Both the position numbers and the translations under genes were made by a program. 64,000 nt of DNA from Arthrobacter sp. zg-Y769 (lineage in GTDB: Bacteria > Actinomycetota > Actinomycetes > Actinomycetales > Micrococcaceae): contig NZ_JAJJOE010000011.1 in assembly GCF_020907405.1 (NCBI RefSeq), positions 62,001-126,000 on the forward strand, read 5' to 3'. Shown here in pieces: positions 53,543 to 63,996 of the stretch (positions are counted from its first letter, which is position 1; each line of letters opens with the position of its first letter). The notes under the pieces are model-generated. The model ran no database searches, was not told where the DNA came from, and was given only the letters and a program-made list of their open reading frames with translations.

Positions 53543-54035
53543 ATTCTCCGCCCTCCCCCGCGCCGTCCGCGGAGCCGCTGCCGTTCCCGTCCTTGTCAAC
53601 GGGGGGCAGTTTACAGAACCGCTCCACGGTAAGCCCCGTGGCGATCATCAGGATTCCCCCTGCGCTGACGGCCAGGGATGCCCACGTGCCCGCGTGCCCC
53701 GGCCGCAGCGACCACAGGGGCAGCTGGGTGAGGAAGATGGCGGCATGCCAGCCGAGCAGCAGGGCACCGGCGTAGGCAAGTGCCTGCGCCAGGACAACCG
53801 TGCGGGCGGCGGCAATGGGGTCCAGCTCCCGGTCCCGCCGGCCGTTGCGCCAGCTGCGCACCCGCAGTCCGAGGAAGAGGGTGGCACCGGCCACCAGGAT
53901 GATGGCCACCAGCGCCACCGGGCTCAGCACGGGTGCGGGGTAGCCGTTTTGCGACAGGAAGGAGTTCGCGGCCCACCCCACAAGGCCGGCGGCGAGACCG
54001 ATGACGGCCAGCCACCGATAGCGGATGGTGCTCAC
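53535..54035 (-). CDS. DUF3180 membrane protein
   Basis: 166 residues from GTG 54035 behind AAGGAG. Four hydrophobic segments (WLAVIGLAAGLVGWAAN, PVALVAIILVAGATLFLG, AYAGALLLGWHAAIFL, SLAVSAGGILMIATGL) match DUF3180, equivalent in place to Rv3605c next to folK. Function unknown. A Gly/Asp-rich tail follows. Confidence 0.85.
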   Translation of the reverse strand: MSTIRYRWLAVIGLAAGLVGWAANSFLSQNGYPAPVLSPVALVAIILVAGATLFLGLRVRSWRNGRRDRELDPIAAARTVVLAQALAYAGALLLGWHAAIFLTQLPLWSLRPGHAGTWASLAVSAGGILMIATGLTVERFCKLPPVDKDGNGSGSADGAGEGGEYA

Positions 54036-54039
54036 GGGC

Positions 54040-54531
54040 TCATTCTCCTTCGAAGATTTCGAGTCCGGGAAGGTCCTCGGCGCGGGCCGCCAGCTCGGCC
54101 ACGGACACCGAATCCAGCTGCGCGTCCGGTTCCATCCAGGCCCAGGGCTGCAGGACGAAGGCCCTTGTCGCTGCCCGGGGGTGCGGAATGGTGAGGTCCT
54201 CGTCAGCCAGGTGCAGGTCGCCGTAGGTGATGATGTCGACGTCGAGGGTCCGCGGGCCCCAGCGGACAATACGTTCGCGGTGGTGGCGGGCTTCGACGAC
54301 CTGGCAGTGTGCCAGGAGGGCGTGCGGCTCCAGGTCGGTTTCGATCGCCACCACCAGGTTGAGGTAGTCGGGCTGCTCAGGGCCGCCGACCGGACGCGTA
54401 CGGACCACGGGGGACACCGCGCTCAGCCGCACCTGCGGATGGTCGGCCAGGTCGGCTACCGCCGTGGAGAGGGTGTCGCGGCTTTCGCCCAGGTTGCTTC
54501 CGAGGGCCAGGACGGAATGGACGGTGCTCAT
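54040..54531 (-). CDS. folK: 6-hydroxymethyl-dihydropterin pyrophosphokinase
   Basis: 163 residues. ALGSNLGESRDTL at the N-terminus and RWGPRTLDVDIITYGD plus LTIPHPRAATRAFVLQP are HPPK signatures. Pyrophosphorylates hydroxymethyl-dihydropterin for FolP. Overlaps folB by 4 bases. Confidence 0.96.
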   Translation of the reverse strand: MSTVHSVLALGSNLGESRDTLSTAVADLADHPQVRLSAVSPVVRTRPVGGPEQPDYLNLVVAIETDLEPHALLAHCQVVEARHHRERIVRWGPRTLDVDIITYGDLHLADEDLTIPHPRAATRAFVLQPWAWMEPDAQLDSVSVAELAARAEDLPGLEIFEGE

Positions 54532-54926
54532 GCCCGCTCCCGGTGGATGGTTACGGCCACATCGCCGAATTCCACCGTGATCGGCGCCTTCGGCTTATGC
54601 ACCGTGACCTCCACTGCGGACAGGACGGAAAAGGACGCCAGGACGGTGTCGGCAATCCTGCCTGCCAGCGCCTCGATCAGGTTCAGCGGCTCCCCGGTGA
54701 TGGCCTGCACCACACACTCGGCAACTTCGCCGTAATGCGCCGTCAGCGTCAGGTCATCCGTGGCAGCTGCCGGTCCCAGGTCGGTGAACAGGACCAGGTC
54801 CACGATGAAGGGCTGGCCGTCCCGCCGTTCCTCGTCAAACACGCCGTGGAAACCCGTGGCGGTGATGCCGCTGAGGGTAATCCGGTCCTGTGTCCCGCGA
54901 AGGGCCGCGACTGAGGTGCTCGGCAT
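54528..54926 (-). CDS. folB: dihydroneopterin aldolase
   Basis: 132 residues. ITLSGITATGFHGVFDEERRDG carries the substrate-binding His/Gly and VEVTVHKPKAPI holds the catalytic Lys. Converts dihydroneopterin to hydroxymethyl-dihydropterin. It follows folP by 6 bases. Confidence 0.94.
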   Translation of the reverse strand: MPSTSVAALRGTQDRITLSGITATGFHGVFDEERRDGQPFIVDLVLFTDLGPAAATDDLTLTAHYGEVAECVVQAITGEPLNLIEALAGRIADTVLASFSVLSAVEVTVHKPKAPITVEFGDVAVTIHRERA

Positions 54927-54932
54927 CTGCCT

Positions 54933-55838
54933 CTACCCTTTCCAGGCTGCAGCGACTTTGACGGCGTCGAGGCTGGCCGGCACGTTGTGCACGCGCACCG
55001 CCCACACTCCGGCGGAGGCCGCCAGCGCGGACACCGCCACCGTCGCGTTGTCGCGTTCCAGCGGCTGGGCCGCCTTCCCGTAACTGGTGAGCAGCGAGCC
55101 CAGGAAACGCTTGCGGGAGGCCCCGACCAGCACCCGGTGGCCCAGGGCGCCGAGGCGGTCGATTCCGCGCAGCAGCTCCCAGTTCTGCTCGGCGTTCTTG
55201 GAGAAACCCAGCCCCGGATCAAGGATGATCTGTTCGGGCGCGACGCCCGCGGCGTAGAACCGGTCGCGGATCTTCACCAGTTCCGCGGCCACCTCTTCGA
55301 CGACGTCGGCGTAGCTGGCGTTGGGGTCATTGCTGCGGACGTTGCCGCGGCTGTGCATAAGGATGTAGGAAACCCCTGTCCGCGCAACCAGCCCGGGCAT
55401 CTCCGGATCCGTGTCGGTGCCCGACACGTCGTTGATGACCGCGGCACCGGCAGCAACGGCCTTTTCAGCCGTGGCAGCGTTCATGGTGTCGATGCTGATG
55501 AGGGCTCCCGCACGGACCAGGGCCTCGACCACGGGCAATACCCGCGCCTGCTCCTCCTCCGGGGAAACCCGGACGGAGTCAGGACGGGTGGACTCGCCGC
55601 CGACGTCGATGATGTCCGCGCCTTCGTAATGCATCTTCAGTCCCGCGCGGATTGCCGCGTCGGTGTCGGCAAACTGCCCGCCGTCGCTGAAGGAATCCGG
55701 CGTGACGTTGAGGACGCCCATAACCAGGGTGCGGTCAGCGGGAAGGTCGGAAAGCGTGCGCGCCCTGCGGGCGGGCCGCACTACGGGCAGCGGCGAGGTT
55801 GCCGGTCCGGTGCCGGGTGCGGCAGCGAGTGAATCCAT
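54933..55838 (-). CDS. folP: dihydropteroate synthase
   Basis: 301 residues. TLVMGVLNVTPDSFSDGGQF and DIIDVGGESTRPDSVRV are the two family signatures; the pterin-binding Lys/Arg region is ASRKRFLGSLL. Condenses hydroxymethyl-dihydropterin diphosphate with p-aminobenzoate (sulfonamide target). It follows folE by 7 bases. Confidence 0.96.
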   Translation of the reverse strand: MDSLAAAPGTGPATSPLPVVRPARRARTLSDLPADRTLVMGVLNVTPDSFSDGGQFADTDAAIRAGLKMHYEGADIIDVGGESTRPDSVRVSPEEEQARVLPVVEALVRAGALISIDTMNAATAEKAVAAGAAVINDVSGTDTDPEMPGLVARTGVSYILMHSRGNVRSNDPNASYADVVEEVAAELVKIRDRFYAAGVAPEQIILDPGLGFSKNAEQNWELLRGIDRLGALGHRVLVGASRKRFLGSLLTSYGKAAQPLERDNATVAVSALAASAGVWAVRVHNVPASLDAVKVAAAWKG

Positions 55839-55845
55839 GGTGGTC

Positions 55846-56460
55846 CTATCGTCCTAGTATCAGGCTCATTGCTTCGGCGCGGGTCGCGGTCTCGCGCAGC
55901 TGGCCGCGCACCGCCGAGGTAACGGTCTTGGCGCCCGGCTTGCGGACCCCGCGCATCGACATGCAGAGGTGCTCGCATTCAATAACCACTATGGCACCGC
56001 GGGGGGAAAGATTGGACATCAGTGCGTCCACGATCTGCGTGGTCATCCGCTCCTGGACCTGGGGCCGTCGGGCGTAGACGTCGACGAGCCGGGCAAGCTT
56101 CGACAGGCCGGTTACCTTGCCGTCGTGGGAAGGAATGTAGCCGATGTGCGCGCTGCCGTGGAACGGCACCAGATGGTGTTCGCAGGTCGAGTAGAAGGGA
56201 ATGTCCTTGACCAGGACCATTTCCTCGTGGTCCAGGTCAAACGTGGTTGCCAGCAGGTCCGAGGGGCTCTGGTGCAGGCCGCCGAAGATCTCGGTGTAGG
56301 ACTTGGCCACCCGGCTGGGGGTTTCCCTTAAACCGTCGCGGTCCGGGTCCTCCCCGATGGCGAGGAGGATCTCCCGGACCGCACGTTCAATCCTTGGCTG
56401 ATCCACGGGGGAATCGGCTGCTGCTTCGGCAGTCAGCAGTTCATCGTCGAAATCGGTCAC
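55846..56460 (-). CDS. folE: GTP cyclohydrolase I
   Basis: 204 residues. Zinc ligands are in [19 protein letters not shown] and the second Cys in [13 protein letters not shown]. Opens folate synthesis from GTP. First of the folate genes, 69 bases after ftsH. Confidence 0.96.
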   Translation of the reverse strand: MTDFDDELLTAEAAADSPVDQPRIERAVREILLAIGEDPDRDGLRETPSRVAKSYTEIFGGLHQSPSDLLATTFDLDHEEMVLVKDIPFYSTCEHHLVPFHGSAHIGYIPSHDGKVTGLSKLARLVDVYARRPQVQERMTTQIVDALMSNLSPRGAIVVIECEHLCMSMRGVRKPGAKTVTSAVRGQLRETATRAEAMSLILGR

Positions 56461-56502
56461 TGGTCGATCCTATCGCGCCGGAACTCCGTTCCCCGGCGGT
56501 GC

Positions 56503-56526
56503 CGGGCGGCCCCGCAGGACCGCCCG
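56503..56526 (-). terminator. short stem-loop after ftsH
   Basis: CGGGCGG and CCGCCCG (7 bp, 10-base loop) lie 3 bases after the ftsH stop. Probably only partial termination before folE. Confidence 0.5.
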
Positions 56527-56529
56527 AAC

Positions 56530-58614
56530 CTACGCCTCGGGGGGCGTGCTGCCGCTGCTTCCGCTCCGGCCGGAATGGCTGCCGTTCCCGCTGCCCTGGG
56601 GCAGTCCGTTGCTGGACACATCGAAGTCCTGCGGCAGGTCGGCGTCGGCAATCTGGTCCTGGGGAGCAACCGACGCCGGATCCGGGGCGCCGAGTTCCCG
56701 AGCCTGGCGCCGTTCCTTCTGGGAGACCACCGGCGGCGTGCTGTGGACCGGGCGGGTGGGCTTGGACAGCCAGACCTCCCGGACGTCGCGCTTGCGGACA
56801 TCGGAGAAGACCTCGGCGATCTCCGCCTGGTTCAGCGTCTCCCGCTCCAGCAGCTCCAGCGCGAGCCGGTCGAGGACGTCGCGGTTCTCGGTGAGGATCT
56901 GGTATGCCTCGTCATGGGCGTTGTCCAGCAGGCGCCGGACCTCCTCGTCCACCACGTAGGCCACCTGGTCGGAGTAGTTGCGCTCCTGGCTCATGTCCCG
57001 GCCCAGGAAAGGCTCGCCGCCGCCGGAGCCGAGCTTGACCGAACCGATCCGCTCGCTCATGCCGTACTGGGTGACCATCTTGCGGGCCGTGGACGTGGCC
57101 TTTTCGATGTCGTTCGAGGCGCCGGTGGAGGGGTCGTGGAAGACGATCTCCTCGGCGACGCGGCCGCCCATTGCGTAGGCGAGCTGGTCCAGCAGCTCGT
57201 TGCGGGTCACCGAGTACTTGTCGTCCTGGGGCAGGACCATGGTGTAACCGAGTGCCCGGCCGCGCGGCAGGATGGTCACCTTCGTGACCGGGTCCGTGTT
57301 CCGCAGCGCCGCAGCCACGAGGGCGTGTCCGCCTTCGTGGTAGGCGGTGATCTTGCGTTCCAGTTCCTTCATCACGCGGCTGCGCTTCTGCGGGCCGGCG
57401 ATCACGCGGTCGATGGCCTCGTCCAGTGCGCGGTCGTCAATGAGGTCCGCGTTGGAGCGGGCGGTCAGCAGCGCCGCTTCGTTGAGCACGTTGGCAAGGT
57501 CCGCACCGGTGAACCCCGGAGTCTTGCGGGCCACGGTCTCGAGGTCAACGCCGGGAGCCATCGGCTTGCCCTTGGCGTGGACCTGCAGGATGTGCAGGCG
57601 GCCCTGCATATCGGGTGCCTCGACGCCGATCTGGCGGTCGAAGCGGCCCGGACGCAGCAGTGCCGGGTCCAGGACGTCCGGCCGGTTGGTGGCGGCGATC
57701 AGGATGACGTTGGTGTTGCCGTCAAAACCGTCCATTTCCACCAGCAGCTGGTTCAGCGTCTGCTCGCGTTCGTCATTGCCGCCGCCCACGCCAGCTCCGC
57801 GGTGGCGGCCGACGGCGTCGATCTCGTCCACGAAGATAATGGCCGGCGAGTTGGCCTTGGCCTGCTCGAAGAGGTCGCGGACGCGGGAAGCGCCCACACC
57901 AACGAACATTTCAACGAAGTCGGAACCGGAAATCGAGTAGAACGGCACGCCGGCCTCGCCGGCGACGGCGCGGGCCAGCAGGGTCTTGCCGGTTCCGGGA
58001 GGGCCGTACAGCAGCACACCCTTGGGGATCTTCGCGCCCACGGCCTGGAACTTGCCCGGATCCTGCAGGAATTCCTTGATCTCGTGCAGTTCCTCGACGG
58101 CCTCGTCGGCGCCGGCGACGTCGTCGAAGGTTACCTGCGGCATGTCCTTATTGGTCAGCTTGGCCTTGGACTTGCCGAACTTCATGACCTGGGAGCCGCC
58201 GCCCTGCATGCGGGACATCAGGAACCAGAAAATCAGGCCGATGATGATGAACGGCAGGAACAATCCGAGGAAGCTGGTGAACCAATTGGTCTGCACCGGC
58301 TGGTCGGTGTAATTTGCCCCGGAATCGTTGACCGCCTGGACTATTTCCTCGCCGCGCGCAGTGCTGAAGTAGAACTGGACGTCGCTGACGCCCTTGTCGT
58401 CAACGCCGCTGTCATTCAATGTCAGGTCAACCCGCTGCTCGCCGTCATAGATCTTCGCCTGCGAGACTTTGTCCTGGTCGAGAAGCTCTATGCCTTCCTT
58501 GGTGTCCACTTGCGTGGCCCTGGTGGCAGTAAGGCTCGGGACAAGGATCAAAAGAGCGGCCACTGCCAGCGCGATCCAAAAGACCGGGCCCTTGAAGAAG
58601 TTCTTGGATTTCAT
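56530..58614 (-). CDS. ftsH: ATP-dependent zinc metalloprotease FtsH
   Basis: Membrane AAA protease for quality control. 694 residues: two membrane spans (about 11-30 and 111-133) around an extracytoplasmic domain, AAA Walker A GPPGTGKT at 204-211, and the zinc motif HEGGH at 426-430 (usually HEAGH). The tail after about residue 610 is hydrophilic and Ser/Gly-rich ([15 protein letters not shown]), probably disordered. No clear Shine-Dalgarno precedes ATG 58614. Confidence 0.96.
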   Translation of the reverse strand: MKSKNFFKGPVFWIALAVAALLILVPSLTATRATQVDTKEGIELLDQDKVSQAKIYDGEQRVDLTLNDSGVDDKGVSDVQFYFSTARGEEIVQAVNDSGANYTDQPVQTNWFTSFLGLFLPFIIIGLIFWFLMSRMQGGGSQVMKFGKSKAKLTNKDMPQVTFDDVAGADEAVEELHEIKEFLQDPGKFQAVGAKIPKGVLLYGPPGTGKTLLARAVAGEAGVPFYSISGSDFVEMFVGVGASRVRDLFEQAKANSPAIIFVDEIDAVGRHRGAGVGGGNDEREQTLNQLLVEMDGFDGNTNVILIAATNRPDVLDPALLRPGRFDRQIGVEAPDMQGRLHILQVHAKGKPMAPGVDLETVARKTPGFTGADLANVLNEAALLTARSNADLIDDRALDEAIDRVIAGPQKRSRVMKELERKITAYHEGGHALVAAALRNTDPVTKVTILPRGRALGYTMVLPQDDKYSVTRNELLDQLAYAMGGRVAEEIVFHDPSTGASNDIEKATSTARKMVTQYGMSERIGSVKLGSGGGEPFLGRDMSQERNYSDQVAYVVDEEVRRLLDNAHDEAYQILTENRDVLDRLALELLERETLNQAEIAEVFSDVRKRDVREVWLSKPTRPVHSTPPVVSQKERRQARELGAPDPASVAPQDQIADADLPQDFDVSSNGLPQGSGNGSHSGRSGSSGSTPPEA

Positions 58615-58802
58615 TCGTCGTCAGGGCTAATGCCCCGTCCCTCCTGGTCAACAACGCTGGTATGCGCGGAATTTACCTACTAGCTATACACCGTCCCCCA
58701 GAAGAACACGGTCCGGGGAGGGGATTAGTTCCCTCAGGGCGTAGAGCATTGCGTCCGTGACGGCCCCCTTGGCGGGGACGGGGAGAAACGGGGCCGGAAC
58801 CG

Positions 58803-59354
58803 TTATTCGTAAACGTGCGGCGCGAGGGTGCCGATGAAGTCCAGGTTGCGGTAGCGCTCTGCAAAGTCCAGGCCGAAACCGACGACGAACTCGTTGGGGA
58901 TTTCATAACCGACGTACTTAACGTCGATTTCCACCTTGGCTGCATCGGGCTTGCGCAGCAGGGTGCAGATTTCCACGCTGGCCGGGCCGCGGGATTCCAG
59001 GTTGGTACGCAGCCAGGAAAGCGTCAGGCCGGAGTCGATAATGTCTTCGACAATCAGCACGTGCTTGCCGAGCAGGTCCGTCTCAAGGTCCTTGAGGATA
59101 CGGACGACGCCGGAGGACTGCGTGCCGGAACCGTAGGAGGACACTGCCATCCAGTCCATCGTGACGTGGCTGTGCAGGGCGCGGGAAAGGTCTGCCATCA
59201 CCATCACGGCGCCCTTGAGCACGCCGACCAGCAGGACATCACGGCCGGCGTAGTCGCGGTCAATTTCGGCCGCCAGTTCCGTGATCCGGGTTTGGATCTG
59301 TTCCTTGGTGTAGAGAACGTGCTTGAGATCTGACTGGACGTCGTGTGAATCCAC
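58803..59354 (-). CDS. hpt: hypoxanthine phosphoribosyltransferase
   Basis: 183 residues from GTG 59354 ([13 protein letters not shown]), with GGGAG about 8 bases before. The PRPP motif [13 protein letters not shown] is at 99-111 and [17 protein letters not shown] forms the flexible loop. Salvages hypoxanthine and guanine. It is 37 bases after tilS. Confidence 0.95.
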   Translation of the reverse strand: MDSHDVQSDLKHVLYTKEQIQTRITELAAEIDRDYAGRDVLLVGVLKGAVMVMADLSRALHSHVTMDWMAVSSYGSGTQSSGVVRILKDLETDLLGKHVLIVEDIIDSGLTLSWLRTNLESRGPASVEICTLLRKPDAAKVEIDVKYVGYEIPNEFVVGFGLDFAERYRNLDFIGTLAPHVYE

Positions 59355-59391
59355 GAATGACTCCCGGGTGCGAAGTGTTGCAGCTTGGATG

Positions 59392-60537
59392 TTAGGTGCT
59401 GCTCTTTTTCCTAAAAACAAGATTGCCATAGCTTGAGGCACCGTGGTGAACCGATTTGGCCCGCGGCTGGCGGTACACGCTGACTTTCCCCACCAACTGG
59501 ACCGGCCCCGCGGACCCGGTGCGGCGCAGCAGGGACTGGACTGCAGCGAGTCGTTCGTAGCTCGGCTGCGCCCCGCCCAGGGCGAGCGCGGCGAGGGCCA
59601 GGACACGGTGGCGGACGGCGGGGGCAAGGTTACGCAGCTGCGCTTCGGGCAGCAGCAGCTCGCCCGATTCCGGGTCGCTGCCTTCCGGTGCAGCGGCCAG
59701 CAGGTCCTCGAAGGCCTGTGCTGCCACGGCGTCCAGATAGTCGGCATCGGCGGAGAGGATACGTGAGGAACGGAACAGCGCCTCGGCGATGCCCGGGCCC
59801 AGTTTGTCCTCCAGGAACGGCAGCACTTCGGTGCGCACCCGGGACCGGGCGTACGCGGGATCCCGGTTGCTGGGATCGTGCCAGGGGTCCAGTCCGGCGT
59901 GCTCGCAGATCTCGACCGTCTGCTCCCGGCGCAGGCCCAGGAAGGGCCGCAGGTATTTTCCCCGCGCAACGGGCATCCCCGCCAGGGAGCGCGTGCCGGA
60001 ACCGCGCATCAGGCCCAGCAGCACCTGCTCGGCCTGGTCATCGAGGGTGTGGCCCAGCAGGACGGCATCGGCCGACAGTTCCTCCACTGCGGCGTCCAGC
60101 GCCGCGTACCGGACGGTCCGTGCCGCCGCTTCGGGTCCCATCCCGGAGGCGGGTACTTCCACCTGCCGCACCAGCACGGGTTGCAGTCCCATTCCTTCCA
60201 GCTTTTCCCGGGCCCGGTCGGCCACCTCGGCGCTGCCCGGCTGCAGGCCGTGGTCAACGACGACGGCGCCCACGCGGTAGTCGCCGCGCCGGGAGAAGAA
60301 CGAGGCGGCCAGGGCCAAAGCCAGGGAATCGGGACCACCGCTGCAGGCAACCAGGATCAGCGGCGGATGGCCGCCGCCCGGTGCCAGGCCGGCGTCCCGC
60401 AGGGTGTCGCGGATACTGTTGCGGGCGTCCCCCAGCGTCGGAAGGAGCCGTTTGCGTACCCGCGGGGCGGGGCGGGCGGCGGCAGATGCCGCGCTGCCTT
60501 CTGTGGAGCCGGAGTTGTTGGAGTTTTCGTCGAGCAC
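59392..60537 (-). CDS. tilS: tRNA(Ile)-lysidine synthase
   Basis: 381 residues from GTG 60537. The N-type PP-loop SGGPDS is at 66-71 ([15 protein letters not shown]). [34 protein letters not shown] and [17 protein letters not shown] are TilS motifs. Modifies C34 of tRNA-Ile(CAU). The N-terminal about 40 residues are low-complexity, so a later GTG start is possible. It follows the metalloprotease gene by 7 bases. Confidence 0.94.
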   Translation of the reverse strand: MLDENSNNSGSTEGSAASAAARPAPRVRKRLLPTLGDARNSIRDTLRDAGLAPGGGHPPLILVACSGGPDSLALALAASFFSRRGDYRVGAVVVDHGLQPGSAEVADRAREKLEGMGLQPVLVRQVEVPASGMGPEAAARTVRYAALDAAVEELSADAVLLGHTLDDQAEQVLLGLMRGSGTRSLAGMPVARGKYLRPFLGLRREQTVEICEHAGLDPWHDPSNRDPAYARSRVRTEVLPFLEDKLGPGIAEALFRSSRILSADADYLDAVAAQAFEDLLAAAPEGSDPESGELLLPEAQLRNLAPAVRHRVLALAALALGGAQPSYERLAAVQSLLRRTGSAGPVQLVGKVSVYRQPRAKSVHHGASSYGNLVFRKKSST

Positions 60538-60544
60538 GTTTTTG

Positions 60545-61750
60545 TTACAGTCCCATCCGGGCAATCCATAGGTCCGCGGAGTGGATCTCCGCTTCTGTCG
60601 GGAGGTTTTCGGGGCGTTCCCACACCCGGTTGAAGCCGTCCATGCCCACCTGGTCCGTGACCGCGCGGACAAAGCGGGCGCCGTCGCTGTACTGGCGCAT
60701 CTTGGCATCCAGCCCCATGATCTGGCGGAAGAAGCGGTCAATCCAGCCCCGCTTGGCGCCCCGGTTGTTGAACCGCCGCCGGATGGTCTTGACGCTGGGC
60801 ACGATGCTGGCGTCCACTGCGTCCATGACCACATTCGCGTGGCCTTCCAGGAGCGACATAACGGCCGTCAGGTGCGAGAGGCGTTCCTTGTCCTCGGGAT
60901 CCTGCAGCAGGGAAAGCAGGTCCACGGACTTGTTCGGCACACCGTCCGCATCCACGCCGCCCTTGGGCGCGGCCAGTGCCTTCACCGCGGAACCGAGCCG
61001 TTCGGAGATGGTCTGCGCCTTGTCCATCATGCCGTTGGAGAGCTGGCTGATCTGCTCCAGCATGTGCCCGCGCAGCCACGGCGCAGCAGCAAACTGCACC
61101 CGGTGGGTCTGTTCGTGCAGGCAGACCCAGAGGCGGAAGTCGGCCGGTTCCACGTTCAGTTCGCGTTCCAGCGTGACAATGTTCGGCGCCACCAGCAGCA
61201 GCCGCCCGCCGGGTTTGCCGACGCCGCCCAGGGCGGCGAAGGGATCGTACTGGCCCAGGACCTTGCTGGACAGGAAGGCGAGGATGGTGCCCAGCTGCGC
61301 GCCGGTCATGGTTCCGCCCAGTGCTGTATTGGCGGCCGCCAGCTGTTCCGGCCGGGTTTCGGCCAGGTGCTGCAGGGCCGGACCCATCAGGACGGAGAAG
61401 CTCTGCGAGTTCGCGCGGGCCCAGGAGGCCCGGTCCACAATCAGCACGTCCGAGTCCCGCAGGTCCCGGGCGGCCTCCAGCCCGGTGATGCGGTGGACGT
61501 GGGCCACGGAGGCGTCTGCGGCAGCACGCAGGTCCGCGACTGCATCGCGGATCTCCTTGGCGGACATCTTCGGCCCGGGTGCCACCATGGCCGCGGCGGT
61601 GGATGCTGCCAGGTCCCAGTTCACCAGCGACGGCGCGCCGGCGGACTGGTGGGCGTCGGTGTTCTGCCCGGCGGAGTTCCGCCCGGCGGGGGCGGAAGGC
61701 GCGGGGACAGGTGTTCGCTCGTTGCTCTCCATTGCTCCATTCGACCACAT
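60545..61750 (-). CDS. zinc-dependent metalloprotease (DUF2342 family)
   Basis: 401 residues from ATG 61750; ATG 61732 and GTG 61771 are alternatives, none with ideal ribosome-site spacing. The zinc motif HEQTH is at 212-216 (WVCLHEQTHRVQFAAAPWL). LLEGHANVVMDAVD and RRRFNNRGAKRGW are conserved in this actinobacterial family, sometimes labelled F420-biosynthesis associated without proof. The position before tilS and hpt is conserved. Confidence 0.87.
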   Translation of the reverse strand: MWSNGAMESNERTPVPAPSAPAGRNSAGQNTDAHQSAGAPSLVNWDLAASTAAAMVAPGPKMSAKEIRDAVADLRAAADASVAHVHRITGLEAARDLRDSDVLIVDRASWARANSQSFSVLMGPALQHLAETRPEQLAAANTALGGTMTGAQLGTILAFLSSKVLGQYDPFAALGGVGKPGGRLLLVAPNIVTLERELNVEPADFRLWVCLHEQTHRVQFAAAPWLRGHMLEQISQLSNGMMDKAQTISERLGSAVKALAAPKGGVDADGVPNKSVDLLSLLQDPEDKERLSHLTAVMSLLEGHANVVMDAVDASIVPSVKTIRRRFNNRGAKRGWIDRFFRQIMGLDAKMRQYSDGARFVRAVTDQVGMDGFNRVWERPENLPTEAEIHSADLWIARMGL

Positions 61751-61813
61751 TGCCTTCCGCTGCCACACCACCGTCCCGGGAACGGAACGGCTGGCCGCCG
61801 GTTCCCCGCGGCC

Positions 61814-63241
61814 CTACCTGCACCCGCAGCCGGCCAGTACCGCGGCGGCGGAATCCACGGCGTCCCGTGCCTGCTGCGTGTTTCCGTCCAATCCGCTGCC
61901 GATAAAGGTGAAGGCAAGTACCCGGCCGTCGGCGTCCGTGGCGTAACCGGTCAACGCTGTGACTGCCAGCAGGGTGCCTGTCTTGGCGCGCACAATTCCC
62001 GCCGCGGAGGAATCGGAGATTTCGTCGTAGCGTCCGGACAGCGTGCCGGTTAGCGCCGCAACGGGCAGGCTGCCCGCCACGGACCGAAGATCGGGATCCG
62101 TAGTAGTCAGCAGGATCTGCATCAGCGAGGTCAGCTGCGCGGCGGACACCGAGGTTTCACCGGACAGGCCGCTGGCGTCTCCGAGCACCATTGCCGTGGT
62201 GTCCACGCCAAGGGCGGCCACTTCTGCTTGAACTGTTTCGGTTCCTCCGGCAAATGATGCCTCGCGGCCCGCAGCTGCTGCGCTCAGCCGGGCCAGCACT
62301 TCGGCCAGGTAGTTGTCCGAATTCAACAGCATGTAATCAACTTGTTCGGCCAGCGGCGCGGAGCGGACCTCGGCGAGGGCAACGGCTCCGGCCGGTGCGG
62401 TGCCGCGCTCTACGTACGGGTCCACGTTGATGCCCTCGGATGCCAGGGCGGCAGCGAGCGCGGCACGGTAGGACTCCCCGGCGGACAGGGCGGCGTCGTC
62501 AACCCGGGGTCCCGGCCCGGTGCCCTCCTGCACCCACGCCGAGCTCACCGCCAGGGAGTGGATCGGTGCGATCTCGCCGGCTTCGACGTCGGCCTCCCCC
62601 CAGGCATCCGAGAGCGCCGGGCCGGTGAACAGCGAATCATCCACCAGGACCTTGACGGGTCCGGTGGTCCCGTCGGCGGCAAGTGCCGCCGCGGTCTGTT
62701 CCGCCAGGGTGGTGAGGCCGGCGCGTCCGGCCACGGAGTCCGGGTCCGAAGTTCCGGCAGTCAGCAGCACGTCTCCGCCCCCGCGCAGGACCACTGTTCC
62801 GGGGTCCTCCCCCGGCAGTGCGGCGGTGGCAAAGCGGGTGTCGGCGTCCATCGCCGACAGCGCCGCCGCCGCGGTCAGGACCTTGAGGCTGGAGGCCGGG
62901 GCGACTCCGGCCGCGCCGTTGCGGTCATACAGCACGGTACCGGTCAGCGCGTCCTGCACCACGGCGGAGAAACTGCCGCTGCCCTCAACCACCAGTGCGG
63001 CGTCCAGCAGCCGGGCCAGGACTTCCCTGTCCGGCATCGGGTCCGCTGCCTGCGGCGCGGACACCGGTCCGCCGTCCGCCAGTTCCGCGGGTGCTTCCTG
63101 GTAGTCGGGGACAACCTCGGCGCGCTGCAGCCGTTCACCGCGCCAGGCTTCGGCAACCGGAGGGAGGGCATAGCAGGCCAGCGGAACCAGCAGCACTGCA
63201 AAGGCCAATGCCAGCAGCATGCCGGAGAACATCCGAGACAT
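61814..63241 (-). CDS. dacB: D-alanyl-D-alanine carboxypeptidase/endopeptidase (PBP4, peptidase S13)
   Basis: 475 residues. An N-terminal signal anchor (LLALAFAVLLVPLACYAL, residues about 8-26) directs it outside. Active-site motifs: SxxK Ser117-Lys120 (ASSLK), SxN in LLNSDNYLAE and KTG in RAKTGTLLAVT. Trims or cleaves peptidoglycan cross-links. Divergent from ppa with a 200-base gap. Confidence 0.94.
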   Translation of the reverse strand: MSRMFSGMLLALAFAVLLVPLACYALPPVAEAWRGERLQRAEVVPDYQEAPAELADGGPVSAPQAADPMPDREVLARLLDAALVVEGSGSFSAVVQDALTGTVLYDRNGAAGVAPASSLKVLTAAAALSAMDADTRFATAALPGEDPGTVVLRGGGDVLLTAGTSDPDSVAGRAGLTTLAEQTAAALAADGTTGPVKVLVDDSLFTGPALSDAWGEADVEAGEIAPIHSLAVSSAWVQEGTGPGPRVDDAALSAGESYRAALAAALASEGINVDPYVERGTAPAGAVALAEVRSAPLAEQVDYMLLNSDNYLAEVLARLSAAAAGREASFAGGTETVQAEVAALGVDTTAMVLGDASGLSGETSVSAAQLTSLMQILLTTTDPDLRSVAGSLPVAALTGTLSGRYDEISDSSAAGIVRAKTGTLLAVTALTGYATDADGRVLAFTFIGSGLDGNTQQARDAVDSAAAVLAGCGCR

Positions 63242-63441
63242 GTCCCACCGGTTCTTTCACTCGCGCCGGCAAACCCGGCCAACGGGTCCTGTGCATGGTT
63301 CGCCGCGCAGGACATATATCTTTAAGACTAGACCGACGCCGGCGCCCTTCCCGACCTTTGCGGTCCGGGGCACGTCGGCGCAAGATCCGTAAGAAGTCTT
63401 TCCAGTGGTTCCTCCGCGGGCCACGCCAGTGAGGAGCCACA

Positions 63442-63996
63442 ATGAAGCCTGAAATGAAGCTCGACGTCACCATCGAGATCCCCAAGGGATCCCGGGTCAA
63501 GTACGAAATCGACCACGAAACGCACCGCCTGCGCCTGGACCGTGTCCTGTTCACGGCCATGGCCTACCCCACCCACTACGGCTACTTCGAGAACACCCTG
63601 GGTGAGGACGGCGATCCGCTGGACGCCCTGGTGATGCTGCAGGACTTCGACCTGATGCCGGGCGTGCTGGTGGAATCCCGCCCCATCGGCGTATTCAACA
63701 TGGTCGATGACGGCGGCGGAGACGCCAAGGTCCTGTGCGTACCGGTGGACCCGCGCTTTGACCACATCCAGGACCTCTCGGACGTGTCCGACTTCCTGCT
63801 GGATGAAATCAAGCACTTCTTCACCAAGTACAAGGACCTGGAGCCGGGCAAGTGGGTGGAAGCCGCTGACTGGGCCGGCCGCGAAGCTGCCGAAGCCGAG
63901 GTCACCGCTTCCCTGGCCCGCTACCAGGCGCACGGCGAAGGCCACGAAGAGGACGAGGCCCAGGGCCGCGCCGTCGACGCCGACCCGATCAACTAG
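63442..63996 (+). CDS. ppa: inorganic pyrophosphatase (family I)
   Basis: 184 residues. Active-site motifs [32 protein letters not shown] and [11 protein letters not shown] with three Asp/Glu metal ligands, then [12 protein letters not shown]. Hydrolyses PPi. The C-terminal tail ([16 protein letters not shown]) is acidic and longer than E. coli Ppa by about 10 residues. ATG 63442 follows GAGGAG. Confidence 0.96.
   Translation: MKPEMKLDVTIEIPKGSRVKYEIDHETHRLRLDRVLFTAMAYPTHYGYFENTLGEDGDPLDALVMLQDFDLMPGVLVESRPIGVFNMVDDGGGDAKVLCVPVDPRFDHIQDLSDVSDFLLDEIKHFFTKYKDLEPGKWVEAADWAGREAAEAEVTASLARYQAHGEGHEEDEAQGRAVDADPIN

Noticed and set aside
56575-58683. 702-codon plus-strand frame opposite ftsH
   Set aside because: Shadow of the ftsH codon pattern; the real gene has all FtsH motifs.
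59688-61946. 752-codon plus-strand frame opposite tilS and the metalloprotease
   Set aside because: Arg/Pro/Ser-rich shadow spanning two genuine genes.
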